A DNA stretch of 64,000 nucleotides, taken from positions 496,001 to 560,000 of the forward strand of contig JAQEWB010000001.1 in the NCBI GenBank assembly GCA_027694045.1, given 5' to 3'. Positions 17,432 through 26,142 of the stretch are shown here, in pieces. The notes under the pieces were generated by a model. It saw only the letters and a list, made by a program, of their open reading frames with translations. It was not told where the DNA came from and made no database searches. Both the position numbers and the translations under genes were made by a program. The stretch is from Bacillaceae bacterium OF18-1A. Its GTDB lineage: Bacteria > Bacillota > Bacilli > Bacillales > Bacillaceae_G. Position 1 is the stretch's first letter. Every line of letters starts with the position of its first letter.

Positions 17432-17724
17432 GATTTAGCCGTTCCTATTTATAGTGCGATAGAATATTCATTTGCTGGAAATGGGAATATCGTTGACTAT
17501 GAGTATTCTATTACAAAAGCACTATTTGAAGGCTACCAAGAGGAAAATGAGCTATCAAAAGAGATGAAGACAAGTTTCCGTTATTTATTAAATTAAAGGA
17601 GATTTTTGAATATAGCTTAATGCATATGTATTGGGATAAAGAAGAATTAACGAAGGAACAAGTACGGATTATGAACCTTTATAGGATGAAGATTGAAAAT
17701 AAGAATACCTATATCAATATTTAA
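17432..17724 (+). pseudogene. 3' remnant of an APH-family phosphotransferase
   Basis: The plus strand reads DLAVPIYSAIEYSFAGNGN..., a segment typical of the region after the catalytic loop in aminoglycoside/choline kinase-like proteins. It continues to a TAA at 17594-17596, then in a shifted frame LKEIFEYSLMHMYWDKEEL... to TAA at 17722-17724. The kinase core is missing, and there is a frameshift. Its left edge touches the truncated AraC-type fragment on the other strand. Confidence 0.6.
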
Positions 17725-17725
17725 G

Positions 17726-17773
17726 AATGCTGTTGTTTAACTGCAAGGAAACTTTGGTTAAACAACAGCATTT
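17726..17773. terminator. hairpin terminator
   Basis: AATGCTGTTGTTTAA and TTAAACAACAGCATT form a 15-bp perfect stem. The plus side continues TTATTAATT. It lies between the convergent APH remnant and APH kinase gene. Confidence 0.75.
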
Positions 17774-17802
17774 ATTAATTAGCTGACAACCTTTTTTATG
17801 AC

Positions 17803-18556
17803 TTATAAATACTGATTCAATAATCTTTTCAAATACACTTCATTTTGCGGTGATACTTTTTCAGAAAATCTAGCTGTAATAATAATAGGAGCCCATTGAA
17901 AAACTTCATCTCTTGATATGCCGGTACGACTGCAATATATATGTAAATACATCTCAGCTAATTCTACCGAAGATTGTGAGTACAACAAGTATGTTCGAAA
18001 TACATCTGCGCGAATATCACCTGAACTAGCATCTACCCAATCTATAACTTTCACTTTCTCTTCCTTACTCAAAATCAAATTAAATGGATGAAACTCTCCA
18101 TGACATAGCCTAAAATCAAATGTAATAAAATCTAATTTTGGTAAAATATCCTTCTTTTTGCGTTCATCCAATTTATGCACAGATTTAATTTGACGCTCTA
18201 ACCTTTCCCTCATTAACTCCATTTCATCTGTATTCACATGTATAGCATGGATCTTTTTTTGCTCATTAACACAAAGGCTGATATAACGCTCTGCCTCATT
18301 TAAATTATTAAGCAGAAGATCACCAATGTTGTCCCCTTTTACATGTTCCATAATAATTGCCTGTCTATTTTGTATCTTTTTCACTTCAAATACGTTTGGA
18401 ACTGGCAACCCACATGAATACGCATATTTTTGTTTTTTTTGCTTCATTCATAGACTCTGTATCTGGGAGGTAATCTTTAAATAATTTTACAACCTTATCA
18501 TCAGTTAAATAAATTTCTGCTGTATTCCCTTTTGCAATTGGATTACCTAAAACCAC
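17803..18556 (-). pseudogene. APH-family phosphotransferase, frameshifted in a poly-A tract
   Basis: The C-terminal 214 codons form an open frame with LCHGEFHPFNLI (catalytic HGxxxxxN loop) and VKVIDWVDASSGD (metal-binding DxD-like segment), so it is a small-molecule kinase of the APH/fructosamine kinase type. The N terminus, MVLGNPIAKGNTAEIYLTDD from GTG 18556 after GGGGGG, is in another frame. The two frames meet at eight A (18433-18440 on the plus strand, T8); seven would restore one protein of about 250 residues with the nucleotide-binding loop GNTAEIY. It may be a true mutation, a slippage site or a sequence error. Confidence 0.75.
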
Positions 18557-18655
18557 TTTATTTCCCCCCTTAACATAGATTAGAATAACACCTTATACTT
18601 CTCTTTAAATTCACTATAATCCTAGCTAAAACCTTCTTCACGAATATACAAAAAA

Positions 18656-18693
18656 CTTACCGCTTTCCATCCTTAAATAGAAAGCGGTAAGTT
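18656..18693 (-). terminator. terminator of the VOC gene
   Basis: CTTACCGCTTTC and GAAAGCGGTAAG form a perfect 12-bp stem that includes the stop codon of the VOC gene. A TTTTTTGT tract follows on the minus strand. Confidence 0.75.
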
Positions 18694-19467
18694 TAATTGT
18701 TTAGGAATATCCGAATGAAACTCTGATGTATGCACAATTGAAAATGTATATCCTTGCTCAATAAATGATACTTCATTACGTTTACATTCAAATGATACAC
18801 TATTTTTCTTAAAGTTATTTTGGATTCGCTGTAAAAATGCGACGTCTGGTGTTCCCAAAGAAACGTATACTTTCGGTGATAGAGCTTTCATCGCGATTGG
18901 AATCCAAGGTCGCTGCCACCAAGTCGCGACGATATATGCAGTGCCACCTATAACAAAGTTAAAAATATCCCCATCTTCCATCGTTTTCATATTTAGATTT
19001 GATTTTAACCATTCCGTAAAAACAGGTACACTCTTAACGGGAAGACCGATTTCCCTTACGTATAAAATGTTTAAAGGTGAATATGGTACTAATACATCTT
19101 CTTGAACATAACTATGCGCAATAATTTCGAGTAGATTTCCATCTCCGTCTTTAAAGTATAAATTGAATAGACCTTTCTCTTCACCAATTACATTTCCATT
19201 TTGCCATTTCACAATGAGTAATCCAGAGTCGTTTAACCACCTTGCTGTTTCATGGAATTTTGAATATGGGATTTCAAAAGCAAAATGTGCAGGTGCGATT
19301 GGTTCATACACTTCTTGAAAACTAATTGTTGTATAAGGTGTTACTTCAAATTGAATGAAGGATGCTGTTTCTTTTTTTATTGGAAAAGATAATATGTCCT
19401 TATAAACTTGTTTTACCCCTTCTATGGAAACCGTCTGTAGTTTTATATCTGATATATGTGTAATCAC
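18673..19467 (-). CDS. VOC family protein with two glyoxalase-like modules
   Basis: This 264-residue soluble protein has two vicinal-oxygen-chelate units, about residues 1-120 and 130-260. Seen: VYKDILSFPIKKETASFIQFE, PAHFAFEIP and LYFKDGDGNLLEIIAH in the first unit, the last carrying the usual DPDGNxxE-like metal site. The second unit is more diverged. The family includes glyoxalases, dioxygenases and antibiotic-binding proteins. The specific reaction is not readable. The start is GTG 19467 after GAGGGGG. Confidence 0.8.
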   Translation of the reverse strand: MITHISDIKLQTVSIEGVKQVYKDILSFPIKKETASFIQFEVTPYTTISFQEVYEPIAPAHFAFEIPYSKFHETARWLNDSGLLIVKWQNGNVIGEEKGLFNLYFKDGDGNLLEIIAHSYVQEDVLVPYSPLNILYVREIGLPVKSVPVFTEWLKSNLNMKTMEDGDIFNFVIGGTAYIVATWWQRPWIPIAMKALSPKVYVSLGTPDVAFLQRIQNNFKKNSVSFECKRNEVSFIEQGYTFSIVHTSEFHSDIPKQLNLPLSI

Positions 19468-19584
19468 TTTACATTCCCCCTCATTTCTTATTATCTATTC
19501 GTATTGTATTACACTTATAAATAGATAAAATCAAACGGAAGGATGGATTTTTCATATAGAAACTACAACTTTAGTATGAATATG

Positions 19585-20418
19585 TTAGCTCCAATTATTT
19601 TTTATTTTCGCTACAACAACTTCTGGTTTATCCCAGTGCAACATGTGTGTAGTATCAGGAATTACTTTTACTATACTGTCCGTTTTCTCTTTAAAAACAT
19701 TTACCGTCTTATCTCTATAATCCGCCCAAACTTGTGGAACTGTAGCTCGAAGTAAGACAATATTAGCTGGTAGCTTCTCATATATATCTATCGTTTCATC
19801 TTTATGCATACCTCTTATTATATTGCCAGCCGTTGTTCCTCGCGCATGCCAACATACTTTATTATCCAGTTCAATCCCAAGATCTTTTACTGCAAGTTCT
19901 AATAATGGAGACCACCTAGTATAAGCTTCTTTTTCACTTTTGAAAAATTCGTCCCAATTATTAAAAACGTATTCATCAAAGTCCTTTTCATAATAAGCAA
20001 TTTCTTCTTCCAACGTTTCTTCTTGAAACCTTTTTGTTTGATATCCACCATCAATAAGAATACTTCCTTGTACTTTTTCTGGATGATTTAACAAATAAAA
20101 TAACGCTACAAAACTTCCCCATGAATGTGATAGAAAATAGAAATGTTCGATTCTCAATTCATTTATTATTTCATTTAACCAATTTGCTAAATTGTGCATC
20201 TCATAATCTTCTGTTCTTTCTAAAGGTGGTGTTTTACCATGCCCAGGTGCATCAATGGAGATGAATCTATACTCTTCCTTTAATTCTTCTGCGATCTCTA
20301 TAAAACTTAAACTCGTACTTCCTAATCCATGTAAACAAAAGATAACGGGCTTGCCATTATTCCCCCATTCAGTAATATGTACATTTATTTTTTCATTGCT
20401 AATATAGTAACGTTTCAA
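19585..20418 (-). CDS. alpha/beta hydrolase
   Basis: This 277-residue soluble hydrolase has VIFCLHGLGSTSLSF (oxyanion-hole HG), FLSHSWGSFVALF (nucleophile elbow Ser-x-Ser-x-Gly variant SHSWGS), LLRATVPQVW and DTTHMLHWDKP (catalytic His). The frame opens 12 codons earlier, but the ribosome site GGAGG lies inside that part and the TTG at 20418 sits 9 bases after it. The substrate is unknown. It lies immediately downstream of a truncated HxlR regulator. Confidence 0.83.
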   Translation of the reverse strand: MKRYYISNEKINVHITEWGNNGKPVIFCLHGLGSTSLSFIEIAEELKEEYRFISIDAPGHGKTPPLERTEDYEMHNLANWLNEIINELRIEHFYFLSHSWGSFVALFYLLNHPEKVQGSILIDGGYQTKRFQEETLEEEIAYYEKDFDEYVFNNWDEFFKSEKEAYTRWSPLLELAVKDLGIELDNKVCWHARGTTAGNIIRGMHKDETIDIYEKLPANIVLLRATVPQVWADYRDKTVNVFKEKTDSIVKVIPDTTHMLHWDKPEVVVAKIKNNWS

Positions 20419-20456
20419 AACATTTATCCTCCGCACAATAAGTTTACATAACATTT

Positions 20457-20717
20457 TTATGGTTTATCTTTATCTATATATTCTAAATGCCCTCTTCCCC
20501 AACTACACATACTATCCAAAACAGTACTGACTGTTTTTCCATGTTCAGTTAAGCTATATTCTACTTTAGGTGGTATTTCTTGATAAATTTCGCGTTTTAT
20601 TAGTTGATCTTGCTCTAATTCACGTAATTGCTTCGCTAACGTCCCTTGAGATATATCTGGTATTAATCGCTTTAATTCACCAAAACGTTTCATTCCATCT
20701 GTTAGCAAAATAAACAA
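20457..20717 (-). pseudogene. HxlR-type regulator lacking its N terminus
   Basis: The 86 codons encode the winged-helix core: [30 protein letters not shown] and [11 protein letters not shown], typical of HxlR/MarR-like repressors. The usual N-terminal block of about 25-30 residues (Cys-containing, then GGKWK-like) is missing. The frame begins without a ribosome site exactly where a plus-strand SDR fragment begins. The loss looks like a deletion that also removed the promoter. Confidence 0.65.
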
Positions 20718-20879
20718 AATGAAAATAGACTAGTTGCTTACGAAGCTTATAAATCTCTTTCACTTGTACAACGAGCTGGATATAATGATGAAATTGCACA
20801 TACTGTCCTATATTTAATGCAAAATAGTTTTACTACGGGTAATGTATTATTTCCTGATGGAGGGTACACATACCATTAA
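20716..20879 (+). pseudogene. 3' fragment of a short-chain dehydrogenase
   Basis: The plus strand reads ...[40 protein letters not shown] and FPDGGYTYH before TAA. FTTGNVLFPDGG is the common C-terminal motif of classical SDR enzymes (TGxxxxxDGG). About 50 of some 240 residues remain. It abuts the truncated HxlR gene head-to-head. Confidence 0.7.
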
Positions 20880-20889
20880 ATTATTTAAG

Positions 20890-20919
20890 ACAAAAGCCCC
20901 TTATTACGGTGGCTTTTGT
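20890..20919 (+). terminator. terminator of the SDR remnant
   Basis: ACAAAAGCC and GGCTTTTGT pair around CCTTATTACGGT-like loop sequence, followed by TGCTAATG. Confidence 0.6.
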
Positions 20920-21114
20920 TGCTAATGTAAACATTGCTGAAATTTCCAAAAAGATGGTTGCATTTCTTTATTACCAACAGGTTAGTTTTTAGAAGGTTCA
21001 TTAAAGGAATCCATTATAATTCGCTCATTTTGTACATTTGCAAATTCAATCGTGCTAGTAGTTGCCGAATCAAATCAAGAAGTAATTTATCTTGATATTT
21101 ATGGATAAGTTTAT
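20920..21114 (+). other. possible coding relic, otherwise empty
   Basis: Between 20991 and 21107 the plus strand holds an open stretch reading SLKESIIIRSFCTFANSIVL and on to IYLDIYG before TAA. No start codon or ribosome site precedes it and no family is recognised. It looks like the tail of a lost gene. Confidence 0.3.
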
Positions 21115-21150
21115 AAAGAAAAAAGGCATATAAATAATGCCTTTTTTCTT
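21115..21150. terminator. terminator at the end of the MerR gene
   Basis: AAAGAAAAAAGGCAT and ATGCCTTTTTTCTT form the stem. It lies just after the MerR stop and has runs of T or A on both sides. Confidence 0.8.
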
Positions 21151-21155
21151 TATCT

Positions 21156-21965
21156 TCATTTAACTGGATAACAAACTTCTGTAACCCACTTATTAGGATC
21201 CGCTTCCATCGCTGGGCTCACATGATAAATATTAAACATCGGGCCTGCTAATTTGTAACCCTCTGTCTCAATCCATTTTGCCGCAGCCTCATTTACACCT
21301 GTCATCTGTTCATAACTTCCATTAACTGTTATAGAAGCTACATTAGTCGATTCCATATTTTTAAATGTAACGTCTTTTGTATTTTCGTGCTTACCTAGAA
21401 TACTTAGCTGTATTTCTATATCTACATCATTTTCTTTGTATTCACGATCATGGAAAACCGCAATACTATAACTCGGTTGGGCAATACTAATATTTTTCAT
21501 TTGAATTTCTTGCATTAATACACTCCATAAATCACCTTCGCAATTATACGATGGAATAATCTTTCTAATACTAGCTACAGTTCTTTCTGGAATTTCTTTT
21601 ATTGAAACATGATAATTCATCTCAACAACATCCTCTCTCATCGTTTTCATTGAGTCTTCGAGGAGACGTAATTGTTTTTGGAGGTTATTCATGTCTTCTT
21701 TAATTTGGGCACTACGATTTAAAAATTGCTCTTTTATGGTATCTATATTATCGCATTCTATTATTTCTTTTATGGTAGCAATATTAAACCCCATAGCTTT
21801 TAACGTTTGAATTTGATTTACTTTTTTTAATTGGTCTGCTGAATAAAATCGATATCCACTCTGCTCATCGACTTTTACTGGTTGTAGTAATTCCACTTTA
21901 TCGTAGTGTCTCAACATTCGTATACTAATGGAAGATAGTTTTGAAAAATCCCCTATTTTAAACAT
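21156..21965 (-). CDS. MerR family activator with a GyrI-like effector domain
   Basis: This 269-residue regulator has an N-terminal MerR helix-turn-helix (residues 1-70, IGDFSKLSSISIRMLRHYDKV and YRFYSADQLKKVNQI), a coiled-coil dimerisation helix (about 75-115), and a C-terminal GyrI/BmrR-like ligand domain from about 120 (VSIKEIPERTVASIRKI...AAAKWIETEGYKLAGPMFNIYH). The architecture is that of BmrR/Mta-type multidrug sensors. Its own promoter has the 19-base spacer typical of MerR control, which suggests autoregulation. The ATG follows AGGAGGAAATC-like sequence. The inducer is unknown. Confidence 0.88.
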   Translation of the reverse strand: MFKIGDFSKLSSISIRMLRHYDKVELLQPVKVDEQSGYRFYSADQLKKVNQIQTLKAMGFNIATIKEIIECDNIDTIKEQFLNRSAQIKEDMNNLQKQLRLLEDSMKTMREDVVEMNYHVSIKEIPERTVASIRKIIPSYNCEGDLWSVLMQEIQMKNISIAQPSYSIAVFHDREYKENDVDIEIQLSILGKHENTKDVTFKNMESTNVASITVNGSYEQMTGVNEAAAKWIETEGYKLAGPMFNIYHVSPAMEADPNKWVTEVCYPVK

Positions 21966-22007
21966 GATTTCCTCCTATAAGTTACATCTACTTTGAAGCT
22001 CAACTTT

Positions 22008-22038
22008 ATCTTAAACAATGACATTGTGTGAGGGTCAA
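22008..22038 (-). promoter_or_regulatory. MerR-type promoter with 19-base spacer
   Basis: On the minus strand, TTGACC (22033-22038) and TAAGAT (22008-22013) are 19 bases apart. Over-long spacers are the hallmark of promoters activated by MerR proteins. It drives the merR-like gene directly. Confidence 0.65.
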
Positions 22039-22137
22039 CTATTTTTAACGATTTAAATAACAATTTAACATGTTATATTTATATAATTAAAAACCTATAT
22101 TCCTGTTTTTATGACTACTGCAATTGACAATCCATCA

Positions 22138-25100
22138 CTAATTATTTTTCTCAAGACATTCATAAACCGCCATCATATCTCGTTTATCCAGCTCACGAAT
22201 GCGACTGAAAATTGGTATTTGCGAAACAGCTTCTGTTAATAAGCTTTCATCCACAACCTCACTAACTTTTCCGGTTAACCACGTTTGCACATCCACGCCC
22301 TCGACAACTTCTTTTAACCCTTCGTCATTCATACCACTTGCATTACAAGTTACACATGGAATTGTTAGTTTAAAGACACCATCATGTAGATTATCTTCGG
22401 TTATCACTTTCTTACCTTTACAAAATGGGCATGGATTACTTTTTTTAATTTTATTAATTTGGGTAACTAATTTTTTGTATCCAAACGCTTCGTATACATA
22501 CGTAAGTTTTTTATATTTACCATTTGTGAAATACTTATCTATAATGGTTTCTCTCGTTTCATAAACATTAGGGAAATCACAAACAGTTACCTGATTATTA
22601 ACACTAATGGATTCGATATTTCCTTTTATTTCGCTCCAGAATGGTAAGACATTTTGTAACACCATTTCATAGTTTGAAAAGCTTGCTTGTTCTAATTCAA
22701 ACATTTTCAATGCAACTTGTGCTTTTCTTGGCAATAAAGAAACATCTTCCGTCAATCTCATATCGCCACCAACAATAGATTTCAATTTAAAAAGTGCCGG
22801 TAAATCACCAACTGTTTTCAATACTTCATTAATAGGCTGATTGATTATTTCACGAATATCTACGTCACCAAATTTAAGTGGTTTATGATGATTTAAAACC
22901 GTCCCCTCACAAATTGGACATTTCATCATTTTTTTTGAACTCTTAATTTCTTCTTTAATAAGTGCTTTTGAAATAACAATATATCCACCAATAATTGTAT
23001 TAAACCCTACCCATGTTCTACGTGTCTTTCCTTTTTTATCATAAAATGATTTTTCAAAATATCCGTACCAAAACGTATGCTTTTCTTCTTCTGACATATC
23101 ATTATAGCTCTTTGACAAATCGTGACCAAGTTCATTTTTAATTTCTTCAAATAGAAATTTTATCTTTTCAAACTGATAAAATTTTAATACTTTCATGATT
23201 TCTAGATCGAATAGACCATCCCAAAATGGAACGTTTTTATTTTGAATTGTAATTTCTTTATCAAAAACTTCAATTTGAAGGCGACCAGAGCAAGATGGAC
23301 AATGATTGTCCTGCGAATAAAAATCAAAACTTCTCGTATCTTTATTAGTTGGATGAGCAGCTACAATATGATTAATTAGTCCACCCATCTCATATAAGAA
23401 ACTATATTGACTATATAAATGTCTTTCAAGATCAATCGCAACAACCGGTGCAATTGTATCCGATTCATATTCACCATAAATTAAACGGGCCATTGATGAT
23501 AAACTTTTTAAAATCCCACCCTTATAAATATTTTCGGCATTTTTAAAATAGTTCATATGATTTTCTTCTAAATAGTGAACTCCTTTTTTCTGCTTAAGCA
23601 TTGAAGAAATATGTATTTTCTCTGTGCTATTCACACTACTTTTTTGACGATAGTAATTCTCATGACTGACAACATCCAGATGCTCTACAGATTCATTCTG
23701 CCTTTTCCCGAAATCAACAATATAATCAGAGCTTTCTAACATGTAACGATTATGCTCAATCATAATGATAGAAACTGATTCATCTTGCAAAATCCCTCTA
23801 ATACTATCTATAAATTGATTTAAAATATTTTGTGATAAACCTTTTGAAGGCTCATCAAAAATAAATAATGTATGTGGATTTCTTGTTTTGGCAAATAACT
23901 CAGAAACTAAATGAACACATTGAAACTCCCCTGTTGATAATGTCTGTGTTTTTCGTTCTAATGTTAAATAACCCAGCCCTAATTTGATTAGTAAGCTCAA
24001 GCGTTTATATGCAATATCTTCATTTGGAATTTCATCAATAATATCCTCAATCGAACGCTCAAAAATATCATCGATTTCTTCACTATACTTTGTCAGTTTC
24101 TTTTTAATATCAAGGAAAGTTGCAACAGTTGATCGACTTGTAATCGATTGGTTTCGATCTTGTCCAACCATAACTAGTTTATCTTTTGGATAACGTTTCA
24201 AAAAGTCTTGTGCTATACATTCATTGACAAGTGTAGATTTCCCACACCCAGATTCTCCTGTAACAGTTACAAGCCTATTTTTAGGAATCTGAAACTCTGC
24301 TATTTGGATATTACGGCAATATAAATCATGGAATGTATAATAGTCTGTTGGTACTGCTTTGTTTCGATCCCAAATCATTGGTTCTGGTCTTGGTGATTCT
24401 TTTACGATTTTCCCACCATATTTTCCGCTACCAGGTCCGAAGAACAATTGCTCATCCGTTATATCTAGTACTGTATCTGAATGATCAATAAGCCAAATTT
24501 GATTTTTACACCCTAATTGTTTAATCTCTTCTAATATTTGTAGTAATGTTTCATGATCAAGTCCAACTGAAATCTCATCAATAATAATTACAGCATTTTC
24601 ACTTACCGCCATAAATTCAGCCAAGTAAAGCCTTGTTAACTCTCCACCTGACAACGTACCCATAATTCTATTTAACGTTAAATAACCGATATTCATATTC
24701 ATAATATTTTGCAGAATATGTTGTTTTGCTTCACTAATATTTAATTCTTCTGCTAATGAAAGAATAGTTTCAACACTTAAATCATTAATATCTGAAATAG
24801 TATGTGGTTTAGCAAATAAATCTATAGTATGTTGTTCGATTTCTTCACTATAACGTTTCCCCTTACATTTTTTACATTCAATATTTTTCGTAGTGCCACG
24901 TCCTTTACAACCAGTACACCAACCTAATTGATTATTAAATGAAAAGACCTCAGGAGAAAGGTTGAATTCTTCAGCAAGTTTTTCACGAACCTCTGTAAAA
25001 ACACCAGTATGAGTTCCAATTGTTGAACGCGGATTAGATGAAATCGATGATTTTCCTAGAAAAAGTACTAAAGGCATTTCTTCCATCTTAATAGCACTAA

Positions 25101-25308
25101 AATTCGTTTCCATAATGTTAGGAAATAAATATTGATATTCAGCTTTTGGTAATAAAGAAACTAATCGTTTTTTTGATTCTTCGCCAATCGTTTGGCAAAA
25201 TGTAGTTTTACCAGATCCAGACAAACCCGCAATTCCAAATGATTTATTTACCATTATTTCTGCATCCAATTTATTAATATTATTCGCAATTAATTGATTT
25301 ACTTTCAT
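22138..25308 (-). CDS. UvrA-like ABC ATPase with a large extra C-terminal domain
   Basis: This 1056-residue cytosolic protein has Walker A GLSGSGKTT (28-36), a zinc module CTGC...CKKC (131-148), signature LSGGE (219-223), Walker B IIIDE (241-245), a second Walker A GESGCGKST (351-359), a weak second signature LSTGEF and Walker B LFIFDEPSKGL (481-491). Thus both ATPase halves end near residue 570. The remaining 490 residues are extra and contain further Cys pairs: CPSC, CPIC, CPFC and CVTC. UvrA paralogues of this kind are linked to resistance against DNA-binding drugs; that role here is inference. The genuine uvrA is usually paired with uvrB, which is absent here. Confidence 0.82.
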   Translation of the reverse strand: MKVNQLIANNINKLDAEIMVNKSFGIAGLSGSGKTTFCQTIGEESKKRLVSLLPKAEYQYLFPNIMETNFSAIKMEEMPLVLFLGKSSISSNPRSTIGTHTGVFTEVREKLAEEFNLSPEVFSFNNQLGWCTGCKGRGTTKNIECKKCKGKRYSEEIEQHTIDLFAKPHTISDINDLSVETILSLAEELNISEAKQHILQNIMNMNIGYLTLNRIMGTLSGGELTRLYLAEFMAVSENAVIIIDEISVGLDHETLLQILEEIKQLGCKNQIWLIDHSDTVLDITDEQLFFGPGSGKYGGKIVKESPRPEPMIWDRNKAVPTDYYTFHDLYCRNIQIAEFQIPKNRLVTVTGESGCGKSTLVNECIAQDFLKRYPKDKLVMVGQDRNQSITSRSTVATFLDIKKKLTKYSEEIDDIFERSIEDIIDEIPNEDIAYKRLSLLIKLGLGYLTLERKTQTLSTGEFQCVHLVSELFAKTRNPHTLFIFDEPSKGLSQNILNQFIDSIRGILQDESVSIIMIEHNRYMLESSDYIVDFGKRQNESVEHLDVVSHENYYRQKSSVNSTEKIHISSMLKQKKGVHYLEENHMNYFKNAENIYKGGILKSLSSMARLIYGEYESDTIAPVVAIDLERHLYSQYSFLYEMGGLINHIVAAHPTNKDTRSFDFYSQDNHCPSCSGRLQIEVFDKEITIQNKNVPFWDGLFDLEIMKVLKFYQFEKIKFLFEEIKNELGHDLSKSYNDMSEEEKHTFWYGYFEKSFYDKKGKTRRTWVGFNTIIGGYIVISKALIKEEIKSSKKMMKCPICEGTVLNHHKPLKFGDVDIREIINQPINEVLKTVGDLPALFKLKSIVGGDMRLTEDVSLLPRKAQVALKMFELEQASFSNYEMVLQNVLPFWSEIKGNIESISVNNQVTVCDFPNVYETRETIIDKYFTNGKYKKLTYVYEAFGYKKLVTQINKIKKSNPCPFCKGKKVITEDNLHDGVFKLTIPCVTCNASGMNDEGLKEVVEGVDVQTWLTGKVSEVVDESLLTEAVSQIPIFSRIRELDKRDMMAVYECLEKNN

Positions 25309-25387
25309 ATTAACCTCTATTCTTATTGTTTTAGGAAAACGTTTTTATAAGATAATAATTACATAATAAATTCAGATTATATAACAT

Positions 25388-25867
25388 CTATCTATTTAAT
25401 TTATCTGTCTTAACCTTATATTTATCAAACCAATATTTCCATTCATCTTTTGAAAATTCTTTTTCTTCACCTTGTAAAACAGAAGAAAAAAGATCTAGAC
25501 AAATTTGCCAACCGGCTATATCTTTCGGTGTATGATCTGTTAATTCATGGATGAATTCTTTAAGTATTAATACGGATCCATTTTCCTCTTTATGTATTTC
25601 AAATCGAACGCGGTCTTTATCCCACGTGAATTCTAATGTTGAATTTGTTTTACAATCTAAAATATCAATATTTAAAAAAGAACCATCCATCATGTCAAAT
25701 TTAATAATTCCACCTGTTTTAAGATTTTCTATTTGCAAGTTAGACATCCACTTTTTCAATTTATTATTATCTGTTAATACAGACCATACTTTTTCTATCG
25801 AATATGGAAAATGCCTATCAAATTGTACTACGTATCCATTACTTTGTTTATCTATGGTAGCAATCAT
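25388..25867 (-). CDS. SRPBCC/AHSA1 domain protein
   Basis: This 159-residue protein has one START-like hydrophobic-pocket domain: FDRHFPYSIEKVWSVLTDNNKLKKWM at the N terminus, GGIIKFDMMDG, LEFTWDKDRVRFEI and IAGWQICLDLFSSVLQG near the end. AHSA1-like proteins bind ligands or act as stress co-factors. It lies 79 bases upstream of the UvrA-like gene on the same strand, so the two may be cotranscribed. The ATG follows GGAGGCG. Confidence 0.82.
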   Translation of the reverse strand: MIATIDKQSNGYVVQFDRHFPYSIEKVWSVLTDNNKLKKWMSNLQIENLKTGGIIKFDMMDGSFLNIDILDCKTNSTLEFTWDKDRVRFEIHKEENGSVLILKEFIHELTDHTPKDIAGWQICLDLFSSVLQGEEKEFSKDEWKYWFDKYKVKTDKLNR

Positions 25868-26108
25868 TATTCATACGCCTCCTTCTGCCTCTAACAGAAT
25901 ATATGTTCTCTTTTATTATTTTACTTGATTTCACTAAAAAAATAAATCTCAGTTAATATACTTTTTACGGTATTTTAACAAAATTGGACTTTGTTATTAT
26001 TTAACCAGTTACTATAATCATGCCCTACAGGTTGTTCTTTGCAAATTGAAGATATGAGGTTGATACGAAGAGGCGGGGGTTATTCCCTCCTTATTTTTAT
26101 TACAAAAA

Positions 26109-26142
26109 TAAAAAGCAGAAAGAATACTTCCTTCTGCTTTTA
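26109..26142 (-). terminator. terminator of the double-GNAT gene
   Basis: AAAAGCAGAAG and CTTTCTGCTTTT pair. The minus strand continues TATTTTTG, and the stop of the acetyltransferase gene overlaps the 5' arm. Confidence 0.75.
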
